From: Thozetella sp. PMI_491
Taxonomy: Eukaryota; Ascomycota; Sordariomycetes; Chaetosphaeriales; Chaetosphaeriaceae
Reading direction: 5' to 3'
DNA length: 64,000 bases
NCBI GenBank assembly: GCA_021432635.1
Contig: MU270017.1
Location: 1,056,566 to 1,120,565, forward strand
The notes below the pieces were generated by a model, which worked only from the letters and a program-made list of their open reading frames with translations, was not told the DNA's origin and did no database searches. Positions 30,944 through 42,600 of the stretch are shown here, piece after piece (position 1 is the first letter of the stretch; each line of letters starts with the position of its first letter). The position numbers and the translations under genes are program-made.

Positions 30944-32485
30944 TTATGCCTTTCCCTTGGATACCTCATCCTTCAGCTCCCCCTTTATCCTGGTGATGGT
31001 CCCGGCCCCCCCGTAGACAAGTCCTGTGTACACCATGGCGACGCTCGCGCCGGCGTTAAGAATCTTATGTACTTGGTCACCATTGGTGATCCCGCCCGTC
31101 GCGAAGATGACTTTTTGCTCAACCTCCGGAGGCGAGGGCGTTAGGCCGGACACTGTGCCCTCGACAGCTGGTAGAGGCGCTTCGCCATTGCTAGCCGGGG
31201 CCTGGGAGCTGGATTGGAGAGAGCGGCCATCCAGCAGCTTTCGATACCGCGCCACCAGACTCAGCGTCCGGTCAAACATGGCAGGGCCCGAGTAACCGCC
31301 CTCCTCGCCCAGCGTCTGCTGATCCTTGGCCGTTAGCCTCAGGCCATCCGGGACCAGCCCGGTCCTCCTCTTCGTAGTGTTGCCCACAATGATGCCATCG
31401 ACGCCGCTGACCCACACGGCTTGGACCACGCCCTCCATCTGGGTCTCGTCGTCCTCGTCCGGTGAGACCTTCACCATGACGCGGGGCTTCGTCCTCCTGT
31501 CTGTCCGCTGGGCCTCGTCGACTACGGCGCTCAGGATCTTGGTCAGGGGCTCCGTAGCCTGGAGATCCCGCAGACCTGGCGTGTTCGGACTGCTCACATT
31601 GACCACCAGCACGTCGGCGAAAGGAGCGAGCCGGCTGACGCATGCCACGTAGTCGCGAATCACTGCGTTGACGTCCTTCTCGTCCGTCTTCTTGTTCTTG
31701 GCGATCTGCACCAGCAGCAGCTTCCCAGGGTAGAGACTTCCGGGGGGCGTGCCGTCGGTCCCTTCTCCGTTCATGACCTCACGCTCTGAGAGCCCTAAGC
31801 CCCGCGCGAAGCTCCTAAGTCGATCCCTCAACCGCGCCGCCATGGCATCCGCCCCTCTCGAGTTGAGGCCATAGCGATTGATCATGCCGTCAAGGTCTGG
31901 GATACGGAAAACTCTCGGCTTCGGGTTCCCCTCCTGTGGAAGCGGGGTGCAGCCACCGACTTCGACGACGGAGGCGCCGAGGGCGAAGAGTGCATCAGGA
32001 ATCTCGGCATCCTTGTCGAGTCCCGCCGAGATGCCTACGGGGTTGGTGAGGGTAGTGCCGAAGACAGAAACCGAGAGATTGCTGTCCAGAGACTCCTCAT
32101 TGGCCCGGCCGGGGCGCTCGCGCGGGTGGAGGTTTAGCGGGTAGAGGCTCCGTAGCGCCTTCGTGCCGGCGTGGTGGGCATCTTCGGCGTCCGGGTAGAT
32201 CAGCCGGAGGAGGGGCGGGACCACAAAGCGGTGCACCGAGGCGCGGGTGTCGGTAGCGTAGAGGTATCCGACGTAGAGCGTCGCGGCAATCGAGGTGCCG
32301 AAGAGGACCGTCTTCAGGCGCGCAAGGAACAAGGAGTCGGTGCCGGACGAGGAACTGGTAGAGGCGGGGCGCTGCGTGTAATAATTGCCGAGTCTTTTGG
32401 AGGGGATTGCGTGGGCTCGGGGGGTTCGCAACGGTCGTAATGCAGACTGCATGGACAGTCTGGATCGTAGAAGAGGGGACGCCAT
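30944..32485 (-). CDS. URA9: Dihydroorotate dehydrogenase, class 2, mitochondrial
   Basis: Oxidises dihydroorotate to orotate in de novo pyrimidine synthesis and passes electrons to ubiquinone at the inner mitochondrial membrane. A single exon of 513 aa. An Arg/Ser-rich presequence (about 1-45) is followed by one transmembrane helix (TVLFGTSIAATLYVGYLYAT) and the class 2 helical lid. Signatures include NPVGISAGLDKDAEIPDAL, VEVGGCTPLPQEGNPKPRVF, NRYGLNSRGAD, NVSSPNTPGLRDLQ with the class 2 catalytic Ser, IIVGNTTKRR, and FATGGITNGDQVHKILNAGA binding FMN phosphate. A fungal insertion rich in Ser/Pro (about 420-460) separates core segments. The start at 32485 is the first ATG; the frame upstream begins with TTG. 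The gene may share demand-driven regulation with the NCS1 permease 8-9 kb away, but that is inference. Confidence 0.96.
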   Translation of the reverse strand: MASPLLRSRLSMQSALRPLRTPRAHAIPSKRLGNYYTQRPASTSSSSGTDSLFLARLKTVLFGTSIAATLYVGYLYATDTRASVHRFVVPPLLRLIYPDAEDAHHAGTKALRSLYPLNLHPRERPGRANEESLDSNLSVSVFGTTLTNPVGISAGLDKDAEIPDALFALGASVVEVGGCTPLPQEGNPKPRVFRIPDLDGMINRYGLNSRGADAMAARLRDRLRSFARGLGLSEREVMNGEGTDGTPPGSLYPGKLLLVQIAKNKKTDEKDVNAVIRDYVACVSRLAPFADVLVVNVSSPNTPGLRDLQATEPLTKILSAVVDEAQRTDRRTKPRVMVKVSPDEDDETQMEGVVQAVWVSGVDGIIVGNTTKRRTGLVPDGLRLTAKDQQTLGEEGGYSGPAMFDRTLSLVARYRKLLDGRSLQSSSQAPASNGEAPLPAVEGTVSGLTPSPPEVEQKVIFATGGITNGDQVHKILNAGASVAMVYTGLVYGGAGTITRIKGELKDEVSKGKA

Positions 32486-32918
32486 CGTCGGGAGAAGGCG
32501 CTGGGCCTGGCCAGCGCTCAATGGCTAGTAGAATTGAAGGAGCGACAGGTGGAAAGTGGGATGAGGCAGAATTTCACGAAGCTGAAGCTTTGCTAGTAGC
32601 CATTGGCGGCAATGTGGACCCACATTTAACCACTGTGCATGCGCTAACTCGAGCATTGCACTCGCTACTTCCACCTATAACACCTGCGTCACTCCCAGAA
32701 GCTGGGACTCGCCTTGGAGCCGAGCTCGAAGGCTGCAGTGCCTACCTTAAATATGTCAGAAAGCCCCTTAACGGCAGGTACCTAGTTAGGTAGTAAAAGT
32801 GTTTATTTGCAGGTATCTACAATATCACCCTCGACTACAAAGAAAATGGCAAGGTATGACCTCCCCAATGCAAGAGATTACCGACGGCGAGCTCGAGCTA
32901 GAAGCCAGGCCAGCGCTT
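32486..32918. other. DHODH promoter and monooxygenase 3' end
   Basis: No separate gene; short ORFs here overlap the promoter. Confidence 0.5.
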
Positions 32919-34318
32919 TCAAATCGCCGTCGCCCACTCCGGATACACCTCGTCTCTCCTGGGGATAGAAGCGACGTCGCGGTCATGCACATACTCCTCC
33001 AGTGAGAGCCGCTGGTGCTGGCTGCGCTCGCCCATGTCGACCCCTCTCTTCTGGATATACCTTGCAAAGCCCATGGTCTCGCGCTTCCACTCTTCTCGCG
33101 AAATGGCGCCGTCGATGTAGCGCGCGTAGATCATGGCGTCGAAGGCCGCCTGCGAAGTCGAGGCGACCGTGTGTGGCCGGAAGCCCGCCAGTGCGTCGCC
33201 GATCAGGACCACCTTGCCGTTTAGAAATTCGTGCTCGGGGCTGATGACATCGGTGACGGCCTGCACGAAGGGACGCTTCGCTGCGCATACGATCTCTGCG
33301 AACTGAGGCGGCAGGCGCTCGCGGGCGATCTGGCGCTGCTTCTCCCACGCCTTGGGGTCCGTCGTTCCAGGAGGCAAGGTGATGCGGCGCCTCTGGCCGT
33401 TCTTGTCGGTTAAGATCTCCTCCAGCTCAGGCGAGCCCTCAGGGAAGTTGGTGTAGTAAACAAAGTTGATCAGCCGCTCGCCGGGCTTAACGCTGCCGTT
33501 CTTGCCAGGGATGAGATAGCATAGTATCTGGACCCCCGGGCCGTGGAAGAAGGTGAAGCGCTCGCAGAAAGTCTGTCGCGTGTGTTCGCTGGCTTCGGTC
33601 TCTGGAACGGTGCCGCGCAGAGCGCAGTAGCCGGCGTAGGTTCGGCTCACTTGAGGCTGGAACAGCGCGCGCACCATCGAGCTGGGGCCGTCAGCCCCGA
33701 CCACCCTATCGGCCACAATGCTGCCCTGCTCGCCAGTGCTGCTCTTCCAGAATACACGCACACCATCGCCCTCCTCCTTGAGCTCAGTCACGGTGCGATC
33801 GTGAAAGTGCGCCACCTTGCCCTGCTTTGGGTCCTCTTCGGGCACATCGCAGTAATCGCTCTCGATTCTGTCGTAGTTGGCCCGCATCATGTAGTAAGTT
33901 AAATCCCACTAAGAGATGCTCCATGTCAGCTCCTTAAGTATCCCTTGATACAAAACCGGGTTGCTCACGGAGCTCATGTTCTGTATCATATCCACGCGAT
34001 GCACAACGTTGCCCTCCTTGTCCAGGTACTGACGACGCTGTGAAGTGACGGCCATCGGCCGCTTACATCGGTTGAACGTCTCAAAGAACTCAAGAGAATC
34101 ACCTCCAGCCACGATACCGGCACCTTGATCATGCAAGAGAGGCGTGGGATTCCGCTCCAAAATCGTGGTGTCATGGCCCAAGGATTTCAGGGCGATACCG
34201 GTAGCGAGACCACCCAAAGATCCTCCTACCTATAGTGGCAAATATTAGCAACGTTTGAGGAAGCCCTAACCTGCAAGCATACTATTACGAAGTGCAGCCG
34301 CTTCGTCTGCTCACTCAT
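32919..34318 (-). CDS. FAD-dependent monooxygenase (dihydroxypyridine hydroxylase-like)
   Basis: A group A flavoprotein hydroxylase. Three exons (34283-34318, 33969-34229, 32919-33908) give 428 aa. A first exon of only 12 codons reads into FVIVGGSLGGLATGIALKSL, the FAD-binding Rossmann motif. The acidic strand end TTILER, the RVVGADGPSSMVR motif (GADG) and VVLIGDALAGFRPHTVASTS (GD motif) complete the FAD site. Splicing a 60-bp intron (GTGAGC donor, GCTGAC branch) removes an in-frame TAG and restores NMSSWDLTYYMMRAN, a conserved region in this group. The C-terminal domain resembles 2,6-dihydroxypyridine 3-hydroxylase and related enzymes of pyridine and aromatic degradation (YYTNFPEGSPELEEILTD). 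The substrate is unknown. The family is often involved in catabolism of N-heterocycles. Confidence 0.88.
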
Positions 34319-34724
34319 GATGTCGATCTGCGTCTCGTCGCTAGGTATTCGGTACAGTTTGCATTACAGCTGAGGGGTAAGACAGCACAGTACCGCGCGG
34401 AGGGAGACGGCACCGCATATATCCCCCAAACTGAGGGGTTCGTGTAATATCAATATATATAGATCTATATGCATGTTCTAGAAATATGAACCGAGCGCGA
34501 AGCAACCACAAAAGAAAAGCCCCGACTTCGGGCGTATTGGGCGAGAAAAGTCCCCGTTCCGTCTCAGAGCCTAATGTGCAGCGTGATGCGAGACCGTAAT
34601 GCATGCAATATCCGCTCTATGCTGTATGTGGTATTCCCAAGTTTGTGTCCCAACCCGTCTATCCAAGTACGCCGTGCGATGCGAGCCGCAGATAAACCCC
34701 CCTTAAGCCGCTGGCACACATGCC
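34319..34724. other. Spacer, A/T-rich
   Basis: The region between the monooxygenase start and the 3' end of the Mpv17-like gene is A/T-rich near 34440-34490 (ATCAATATATATAGATC). No gene seen. Confidence 0.5.
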
Positions 34725-35597
34725 TCATGCCGCCTCTAGCTTTCCAACGACCGGCTGGACAGCGTCCAGCAGTTTCGCGGCTCTCTCCTCGTCCTCCGCC
34801 TGCCTGTTCAGGAAGCTCAAGTATGCCTGCCAGCCGACTGCGATGACGCCAGCGAAGACGCTCCGGAACTCCATAGGGACGAAAGTGAAGCTGAAGGCGG
34901 TGACCGCTGGCCAGAGCTTGACCGAGTTCATCATGCTGATGGGCACCGTCTTCTTGATGCGTATCCAGGTCTCCTCGAGGGTTTCGCCAGCCAGTAGCGC
35001 CTGCATGCCGAAGAAGTAGCTGTTGAAGATGGGGGTGAAGCAAATCTGGTTGACCGTCACCTTGGTGGCAATCGAGAGCACGTGCGAGGCATAGTTGAAG
35101 TTGTGCGACAAGAACATGAACCTGCGACGACAACCATTGTCAGCCTCCCTCGACGTCCCAACTGCCGGCCTTTTGTTGGCCCTTTAAGGAGGGAACACAT
35201 ACCACTTGTAGCTCGGGATCGATGAGATAGCCCCGATCAGTACCGCCCGCCCCGTGCGCAGAGGATCGTAGTCCCTCCCGCCCATGTTCTGGGCGGCGAT
35301 GTCCCCGGCGAAGAAGATGACCATCGAACTGCACAGCTGTGTGGTGAGGGGCCGCTTGCGCTGCGCGCGCGCATATGCCTCGGCCGCGCGCGTCAGCGGG
35401 CCAAGCCTCTGCCAGAAAGGCAGTGTAGGGACGTTATTGGCGACGGGGATCTGTTCTTCAGCGGGCGGGGTCTTCGAGGTCGCATGGTCGGTGTCGTTCT
35501 TGGTGGATTGCGCACGGCGTTGTGCTTGTTGCGCCCGCGACCGCAGCGTGGGCGCATGCCGGCGCAGAGCGCCGCGGAGGAGGACAGGCACCGCCAT
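34725..35597 (-). CDS. Mpv17/PMP22 family membrane protein
   Basis: Two exons (35203-35597, 34725-35121; 81-bp intron) encode 263 aa. An Arg-rich, Ala/Gln-rich N-terminus of about 50 residues (LLRGALRRHAPTLRSRAQQA) looks like a mitochondrial presequence. The conserved family core follows: RPLTTQLCSSMVIFFAGDIA, then AVLIGAISSIPSYKWFMFLS across the splice junction, VNQICFTPIFNSYFFGMQAL, and the C-terminal signature VKLWPAVTAFSFTFVPMEFR with WQAYLSFLNR. Members (Mpv17, Sym1, PMP22, PXMP2) sit in the inner mitochondrial or peroxisomal membrane with four helices and may form small-solute channels. The presequence favours mitochondria. Which paralogue it is cannot be decided here. Confidence 0.9.
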
Positions 35598-36449
35598 GCC
35601 TTGTTCGCGCTCGCTTCGGGGTGTTGTGTTATGTGGATTGCATCGTCGCCGGGGCGTTGCCGGGAGGAAGGAACATGTGGCCCGCTGTCCGCCCTATCTA
35701 GGCGCTTTAGCCAGCGGGACCGGGTTCGGCAAAGGGCACGAGAGCAGGAAATTTTCGGGACTGCCGGCCGGGATCGGACTTGCCGGCCCCACCGTGTGAT
35801 GCCGCAACACACCGTTGGAGTCTGGATCGTTGGGGCTCCGACGCTGCAAAATAAACTTGGTAGTTTTAGAGTTTACAACTATTTTCTTCTTCTTTGTCTG
35901 TTGCGGCTCGAACCTCTGAACGGGAAACTCAAGATTCCATTGTGTCACAGCTCGCTCGCCCTGCGACGATTGAGCGAGCGCCCGGTTATTTTCGGCATTA
36001 TCATCCTACAGCCGGGTTTAGTCCTTCTGGATCTTGAGTCTTTCCCTCGGTGACCGGCGCGAGAACACGGCGCAGGTCTGACTGCCAGAACATACCTGAG
36101 TGGCTAGCAGGTTGCTCATCAAGGGTCGGTCTCCGAACTCTGGTAGACATATTGAAATCCTTCATCCCCGCCCTAAGAAATGAGGTCTCTATTGTATGAA
36201 AGTATCTGCTTCCAAGTTTTTAGCATCCTTTAGCGGATATGCGCACATCTCTGCTGTAAATAATGTCATCATGTTTTCTTCCTCTCATATCTTGTTTAAA
36301 CGATTTGCCAAATCGATCACTACGGAATAATTTCAAACCCAGCCACAGATGAGTGTAACATGCCTCTATCGCGCACGTATTTGAGTGTTCTTGTCGCGCG
36401 AAGTTCTCTCTGTACTGTAAATAAGACGACGTTAGAAGATGCTCTTTTG
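35598..36449. other. Promoter of Mpv17-like gene and 3' region of the nitrilase-type gene
   Basis: An 852-bp stretch without a supported gene or clear element. Confidence 0.5.
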
Positions 36450-37394
36450 TCACTTGAGCCAAGCGACAGCTAAGTTGGATTCATGCTCTTTGCCAATGAT
36501 GTCGCGATAGAGATCCACCCTGCGTGCCTTTCGGTACCGATGCCCTCCGGCAAGCTCCAGCTTCTGCTTGGAGCACACCGCAGTTGCAATGTCCTCGCCG
36601 AGCGCGTGGCACTCGGACACAATGTCTCCGAACGGGTCCAAGATCATCGAGCACCCGTTCTTCAGCTGATCGTCATCCATGCCGATGGGGTTGGAGAATA
36701 CAGCGTAGATGGCGCTGTCGTAGGCCCGCGCGGGTAGCCACTTCATGAGCCAGCTCCGCCCCTTCAGACCGTTAAACTCGGCCCGGAGCGTCGTGGGATC
36801 CCTGGCCCGGTTCTCCCACAGCACAGGGTCGACAAACCCGGCGCCTGGGCGGGTCGATGGCGTGCACATGGTGACGTGTGGCATGAAGATGATCTCGGCC
36901 CCCAGGAGCGCGGTGGCCCGCACATTCTCAACGACGTTGTTGTCGTAGCAGATGAGGATGCCGCACTTCCAGCCAAGTAGGTCGAATGTCACGTACTCGG
37001 TCCCCGGCGACAGGTATTTGCTGATGAAGGGATGGAGCTTGCGGAACTTTGTGACAAAGCCAGAACCGTCAACGCAAACGTACGTGTTGTAGATCTTGTC
37101 CTCACTGTCACGCTCGAAGAGACCGGCGAGGACCGCAACGCCATTCTCCTTAGCGATCTGGGCGAGGGCGTCGATGCTGGGGCCGCCGGGCACCGTCTCT
37201 GCGACAGCTAGAAGTTCATCCTTCGAGAGCCGGTTGGCGAAGGTGTAGCCCGTGATGGAGCACTCATGGAAGGCCACCACTTGACATCCTTGCTCGGCGG
37301 CTTTCTTGGTCAGCAGTCGAATGATGCTCAGGTTGTAGTCCTTGTTGCCAGAGGCGTTTTCGAACTGAACTGATGCAATCTTGATGTCTGCCAT
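36450..37394 (-). CDS. Carbon-nitrogen hydrolase (nitrilase superfamily)
   Basis: A single exon of 314 aa, typical of the superfamily. The Glu-Lys-Cys triad is visible: Glu in VVAFHECSITGYTF (about 45), Lys in VTKFRKLHPF (about 118), and Cys in CGILICYDNNVVENVR (about 149). The family cleaves amides, nitriles or carbamoyl groups, or transfers acyl groups. The segment MPHVTMCTPSTRPGAGFVDP is an insertion compared with simple amidases. The absence of a signal peptide suggests the cytosol. Start: the first ATG is 37394; the preceding in-frame codon is TTG. Neighbouring N-heterocycle monooxygenase and permease fit nitrogen salvage only loosely. Confidence 0.9.
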   Translation of the reverse strand: MADIKIASVQFENASGNKDYNLSIIRLLTKKAAEQGCQVVAFHECSITGYTFANRLSKDELLAVAETVPGGPSIDALAQIAKENGVAVLAGLFERDSEDKIYNTYVCVDGSGFVTKFRKLHPFISKYLSPGTEYVTFDLLGWKCGILICYDNNVVENVRATALLGAEIIFMPHVTMCTPSTRPGAGFVDPVLWENRARDPTTLRAEFNGLKGRSWLMKWLPARAYDSAIYAVFSNPIGMDDDQLKNGCSMILDPFGDIVSECHALGEDIATAVCSKQKLELAGGHRYRKARRVDLYRDIIGKEHESNLAVAWLK

Positions 37395-38353
37395 TTTCAA
37401 AGAGAAGAAAAAAGATATGACTGGTCTGAATTCAAACTAGACGTCATAGTTGGTCGAACTCGACTACAGAGGGGTTATATGTGCTCGCAAAGGACGGCAG
37501 TTTGAGGTCACCAGTGCGCCGGTTCCTGCATATCGAGCATCGATGTCACGTTGTATTTCCACCACGTTTGCTGCATCTAGCAACCCATTGGGCTTCATCG
37601 CCAAGCGGCAACTTGCGAGCAAAATGCTTGTTGTCAAGTAGAGTCGGGTAAACGTTGCTTCCGAAACTCGCATCTACATAGTAGAGCTTAGCTCAAACAC
37701 GGTCTTGTTTTTAGGTAATGCTAAGCCTAACATCGCTCCGGCAGTGGAGCATTACGGTACCTGAGTCGGAATACCCTCCCTGAGACTAGTGCTTACACAG
37801 GTTAGGGAATGTTGTACAGCCCGCTATGCACCTCCAAATACGAGAAAAGGTGGTCGTGGGTTCCGCCACTACCTTACGACTTGGACACTAACCGGCTTCT
37901 GGTATATAAAGTCGACTCGAATCCAATCGGAATGCATCATGTTACCAGCAGCTAGCCGGTAGCGGCTAGTTAGAAGGGCTGTAGTTTTCTGGTTGCATCG
38001 CACTGTACTGCATCAAATCTTGAGTCACGCCGAGCAAGTTTGGTCCAATGATGTATTGGGTTAGGCTGCTGGCCCCGTGGGATAATAAGGAGCGTAACAC
38101 AGGCAGTGGCAAGCCACGAAAAGTTGAAGAAAAGTGCAAAAGTAAATCCATCCTGTAAGAACAAAGCTCCCGCGCCTAATGGGTATCGTGCCACGCGCCG
38201 GCCTGCTGACGAAATGGAATGCCAGCACCAGGAAGCGGCGACGGCTTGCCGTCCCGACGCCCCGTCTTGTGGGGGCCTCATGTGGGCGCCTCCAGTGAAT
38301 GGTGCCTTGGTCACCAGCTGCTAGACGGCGCAATGCGGCACGACGTGGCGAGC
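37395..38353. other. Spacer between nitrilase-type gene promoter and eIF1 terminator
   Basis: No gene supported in 959 bp; short ORFs only, without repeat or RNA gene features. Confidence 0.5.
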
Positions 38354-39243
38354 TTAGAAACCGTGGACCTTGATGGTGTTACCATCCAGTCCTAGGCCGT
38401 TGCCCTTGTCGGTCAGGAACTCCTCTATTCGGTGTGTTAGCATCCACAACGGTATCAGTGGTGAATGAGGTGCGGGTGTGCTCAGGAAAGGAGACCAAAG
38501 TGAGTCTTACTGATCTTGTTGCGCTGATCGCCCTGGAGCTGAATCACCTCGCCCATGCCCTGTCGTTCTGTCAGCGACCTCCTACATATCATCTGGTCCT
38601 TAAATAGACATACCTTGGACTCGGTATCCGAGATGATCGTGCCATTACAAGCTGAGAGCCAGTTAGTATCCATATCGGTGTAAAGAGACCCATCGTTATG
38701 GCATACCGAAGTCCTACAGGCAGTTAGCAACTGGACATCGTGGGGACATCCGATTGGGTTCACATACCTTCTTGATGACCTTGAGGATTTTCTACAAGAC
38801 TTCAGTTAGCGACTGGAGTGGCACAGGATTGAAGGCAGCGTCGTGTCCTCGAGAGGTTTCTAACTGCGACGACCGCGTGAGACTCACCTTATGGTCGAAC
38901 TTAGGGGGGATACCCTGGACCGTAGTCAAGGTCTTGCGTCCATTGCGCTCTGTTAAGGTACGGTTAGCGAGCTGGCGATAGTTGAGGTGGAGTGTGGAGT
39001 AGCTGCGCTCGGGTCGCGTGCACAGAATTGCCTGGGAAAGGGATCGCGTCGCGTACGCTGGATGCGAATATGGATATACTCCTGCTGTTTCGCCTTTGTC
39101 TGCCCGCTATCTTCATCGGCCTCGGCGAAGGGATCTGTTGACACGAGAAGGTTAACACCTGGGAAAGCATCCACGCGCGACCTTGTGGAGGGGGGGAAGG
39201 GGGAGGGGAGTGTACCGAAGGTCTTGAGATTTTCGATGGACAT
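38354..39243 (-). CDS. SUI1: Translation initiation factor eIF1
   Basis: eIF1 binds the 40S subunit near the P site and enforces AUG selection. It is built from eight exons: 39216-39243, 39057-39134, 38888-38949, 38768-38791, 38707-38713, 38614-38651, 38511-38559, 38354-38424, total 118 aa with phase intact throughout. The assembled sequence shows KTLTTVQGIPPKFDHKKILK, the core KKDFACNGTIISDTESKG, EVIQLQGDQRNKI and the invariant C-terminus TIKVHGF. The fifth exon has only 7 nt (GAC TTC G). Introns are 54-107 bp, so intron sequence exceeds coding sequence. The gene is divergent from PRP22 with a 413-bp shared promoter. Confidence 0.93.
38707..38713 (-). other. SUI1: 7-nt microexon of eIF1
   Basis: GACTTCG between a 54-bp and a 55-bp intron, both with canonical GTATG donors and CTAAC branches. 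It contributes Asp-Phe and the first base of Ala in the conserved KKDFACNG core. Without it the family motif and frame are lost. Confidence 0.85.
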
Positions 39244-39656
39244 AAACTCGACTTTAACGGGTTGTCCTGGGGAGCGGGGTTCTGTAAGAGAATTGAGGGA
39301 AGAGGTCCAAGGCCTGAAGGCGGTTTGTTTAGACGATGTGTCTTTGCAGGAGAGCGTTAGCAGGAAGGTCTGCTTTGATGGAAGTTGTTTGTTGGTGGAG
39401 AGGAGGGTGGGAATCCGATTTGGGTTGACGTTGAGCAGATAAGGAGGGGCAGTTAGCTGGGTGTTGTGGCTGGCGAATCACGTCGCTGATTCGCCCTCAG
39501 TCCCAAATGCCCCCACCATGCAGGTCTCACCGCCTTCGGATGATCTTCGGCCGGTGGCAAGAGGCAGTTGTTCACAGCCTGGGTCAAAATTTCCAGCCGT
39601 CACGTCGTTCTCGCGCCTGGAAACATTTCAGATCGACGCCACCCCACGGGATCAAG
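39244..39656. other. Bidirectional promoter, eIF1 / PRP22
   Basis: A 413-bp spacer containing both 5' leaders. The PRP22 frame is open from 39507, but the first 50 codons lack family similarity and were treated as leader. Confidence 0.5.
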
Positions 39657-42600
39657 ATGGATGACTTCGAGTCGCTCGAGCTGCTGTCGCTCGTGTCCAA
39701 GGTGACATCCGAGCTTCAAAACCATTTGGGTATCAGCGAGACGGCGGTCGCAGAGTTCATCATCGGGAAGCGATTAGAATGCAAGAGCTTCGACGACTTC
39801 AAGAGCGAACTCGCCGCCGAAGGGGTTGACTTCCCGCCCAGTCTGGTTGAGAGTATCGATCGCCTAGTGCTCCGAATGCACCCGAAGTTCAAGGGAAATG
39901 CGCAGCAGAATGGGAAAAATGGGAACCATCAGGACAGCGACCGGGCGGGCCGGTCAGCGGAAGAGAACACAAAGCTCTTCAAAGGCCTTGCTATTCCGGA
40001 CAAGGAGGCCGAAGCCCACGACGACATCGACGACACCCTTGCTCTCCTCGAGAACCTTGAGCCCAAGAGACCGTCAGCAAAGAAGCCATCGAGGAAGAGG
40101 AGCCGCAGCCCTGAGGATGAGGACCGGAGAGGCCGCAGGCACAAGTACCGATCGCGGTCACGATCACGCTCGAGGGGGCGGCGGAGAAGAGACGAGGACG
40201 AAGAGAGGCCTCGAAGAAGAGATGAGGATGGAGAGAAGATGCGGCGACCAGAGCCGGAGCTTGACGATGCCCCCATACTCTTCAAGGTGTACGACGGTCG
40301 TGTCACGGGCTTGAAAGACTTTGGTGCATTCGTCCAGATCGTTGGTGTGAAAGGCCGCGTCGATGGCTTAGTGCACATCTCAGCTCTTGTGGAAGGGCAG
40401 AGGGTAAACCACCCTTCAGATCTTCTCTCCAGAGACCAGTTCATCAAGGTCAAAGTCGTCAAGATCGAAGGAAATAGGATCGGGCTCTCGATGAAAGAAG
40501 TGGACCAAGAGACTGGCATGGATCTGAAGCCGCAGCTGAGAATCCAGTCCGGCGCCAACATGGAGGCTCTCGGAGGTACGAGGAACGGCTTCGCACCCGT
40601 CGAGAGCGCTCCGTACCAGACCTCCGTTCCTCAGCAACGTCAAAAGAAGAGGATGACTTCGCCCGAGCGATGGGAGATCCAAAGGATGATTGCTGCGGGC
40701 ATTGTTAAGGCGTCGGACTATCCGGATCTAGAGGAGGACTACAATGCAGCGTTGCGAGGAGAAAAGACGATGGAGCTCGAGCAGGAGGTGGATATCGAGG
40801 TCAGGGAGGAGGAGCCGCCATTCCTTGCAGGCCAGACGAAGCAGTCTCTCGAGTTGTCACCCATTAGAGTCGTCAAGGCTCCCGACGGGTCCCTCAACCG
40901 AGCTGCCATGGCAGGTACCAACCTGGCCAAGGAGCGCAAGGAGATGCGCCAGCAGGAAGCGGAAGCGAAAGAGGAAGAAAAGAAGGCCGACCTGACTTCC
41001 CAATGGCAGGATCCCATGGCCAATCCCGAGCAGCGGAAGTTTGCCTCGGATTTACGAAATGCCCGAACACAAGTAAGGCCAGACGCAGTGCCAGAGTGGC
41101 GCAAGGCCATCGAGCCGAAGGACCAGTCACTAGGGCGGCGAACCAATATGACCATCAAGCAGCAGCGAGAGTCGCTCCCCGTTTATGCGTTCCGGAATCA
41201 GCTTGTCAAGGCTGTCCGAGAGAACCAGATCCTGATCGTGGTAGGAGAGACGGGCTCCGGAAAGACGACACAGCTCACACAATATCTTGCCGAAGCTGGC
41301 ATGACCAACAACGGAATGATCGGCTGCACGCAACCGCGTCGAGTCGCCGCCGTCTCCGTGGCCAAACGCGTTGCGGAGGAGGTGGGTTGCCAGCTGGGGC
41401 AAGAAGTAGGCTACACCATCCGATTCGAGGACAACACGAGCCCGGCTACCAAGATCAAGTACATGACCGACGGTATGTTGGAGCGTGAGATCTTGGTTGA
41501 TCCCATGCTGAGGCGGTACTCGGTCATCATGCTCGACGAAGCACACGAGCGTACCCTCCAGACCGATGTTCTTTTTGCACTCCTCAAGAAGACGCTCAAG
41601 AAACGCACGGATCTCAAGGTTATCGTGACTTCGGCCACGCTCGATGCGGACAAGTTCAGCTCCTATTTCGAGGAGGCCCCTATCTTTACCATCCCTGGAC
41701 GGACTTTCCCTGTAGAGATTCTCTACTCCAAGGAGCCAGAATCCGACTACCTCGACGCGGCACTTGCGACCGTCATGGAGATTCACCTCAGCGAGCCAAT
41801 GGGTGACATTCTGGTCTTCTTGACCGGTCAGGAGGAGATCGACACCAGTTGCGAAATTCTCTATGAACGCATGAAGAAGCTAGGGCCTGGAGTGCCTGAG
41901 CTGATTATCCTCCCGGTCTATGCCGCTCTTCCTAGCGAAATGCAGAGCAGGATCTTTGAGCCGGCCCCACCCGGTAGTCGTAAGGTCGTTATTGCAACCA
42001 ACATTGCCGAAACTTCCATCACCATCGACTTTATCCACTACGTTATCGATCCTGGCTTTGTGAAACAGAATGCTTGGGATCCTAAGCTCGGTATGGACTC
42101 GCTAGTCGTGACACCCATCTCCCAGGCCCAGGCCAAGCAGCGTGCGGGTCGTGCCGGCCGCACCGGCCCGGGCAAGTGCTTCCGTCTCTACACCGAATCC
42201 GCCTTTCAGTCCGAAATGCTGCCGACAACGATACCTGAGATCCAGCGGACGAACTTGGCGCACACAATCCTAATGCTCAAAGCCATGGGCATCAACGACC
42301 TGCTTCACTTCGACTTCATGGATCCACCTCCAGTCGCGTCCATGCTGTCTGCTCTGGAAGAGCTGTACGCCCTTGGCGCGCTCGATGACGAAGGACTTCT
42401 GACGCGTCTTGGCCGAAAGATGGCCGACTTCCCTATGGACCCCGCCCGCGCGAAAGTCCTACTGGCGGCCGAGGATCTAGGATGCTCGGATGAGATTCTC
42501 AGCATCGTGGCCATGCAAGGCATAAACGTCTTCTATAGGCCAAAGGAGAAGCAAAGTGTTGCCGACCAGAAGAAGGCCAAGTTCCACGATCCGAGTGGCG

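Noticed and set aside
33909..33911. In-frame TAG in the dihydroxypyridine-hydroxylase-like gene suggesting a pseudogene
   Set aside because: A canonical 60-bp intron (GTGAGC donor, GCTGAC branch, CTTAG acceptor) removes it and restores the conserved MSSWDLTYY region.
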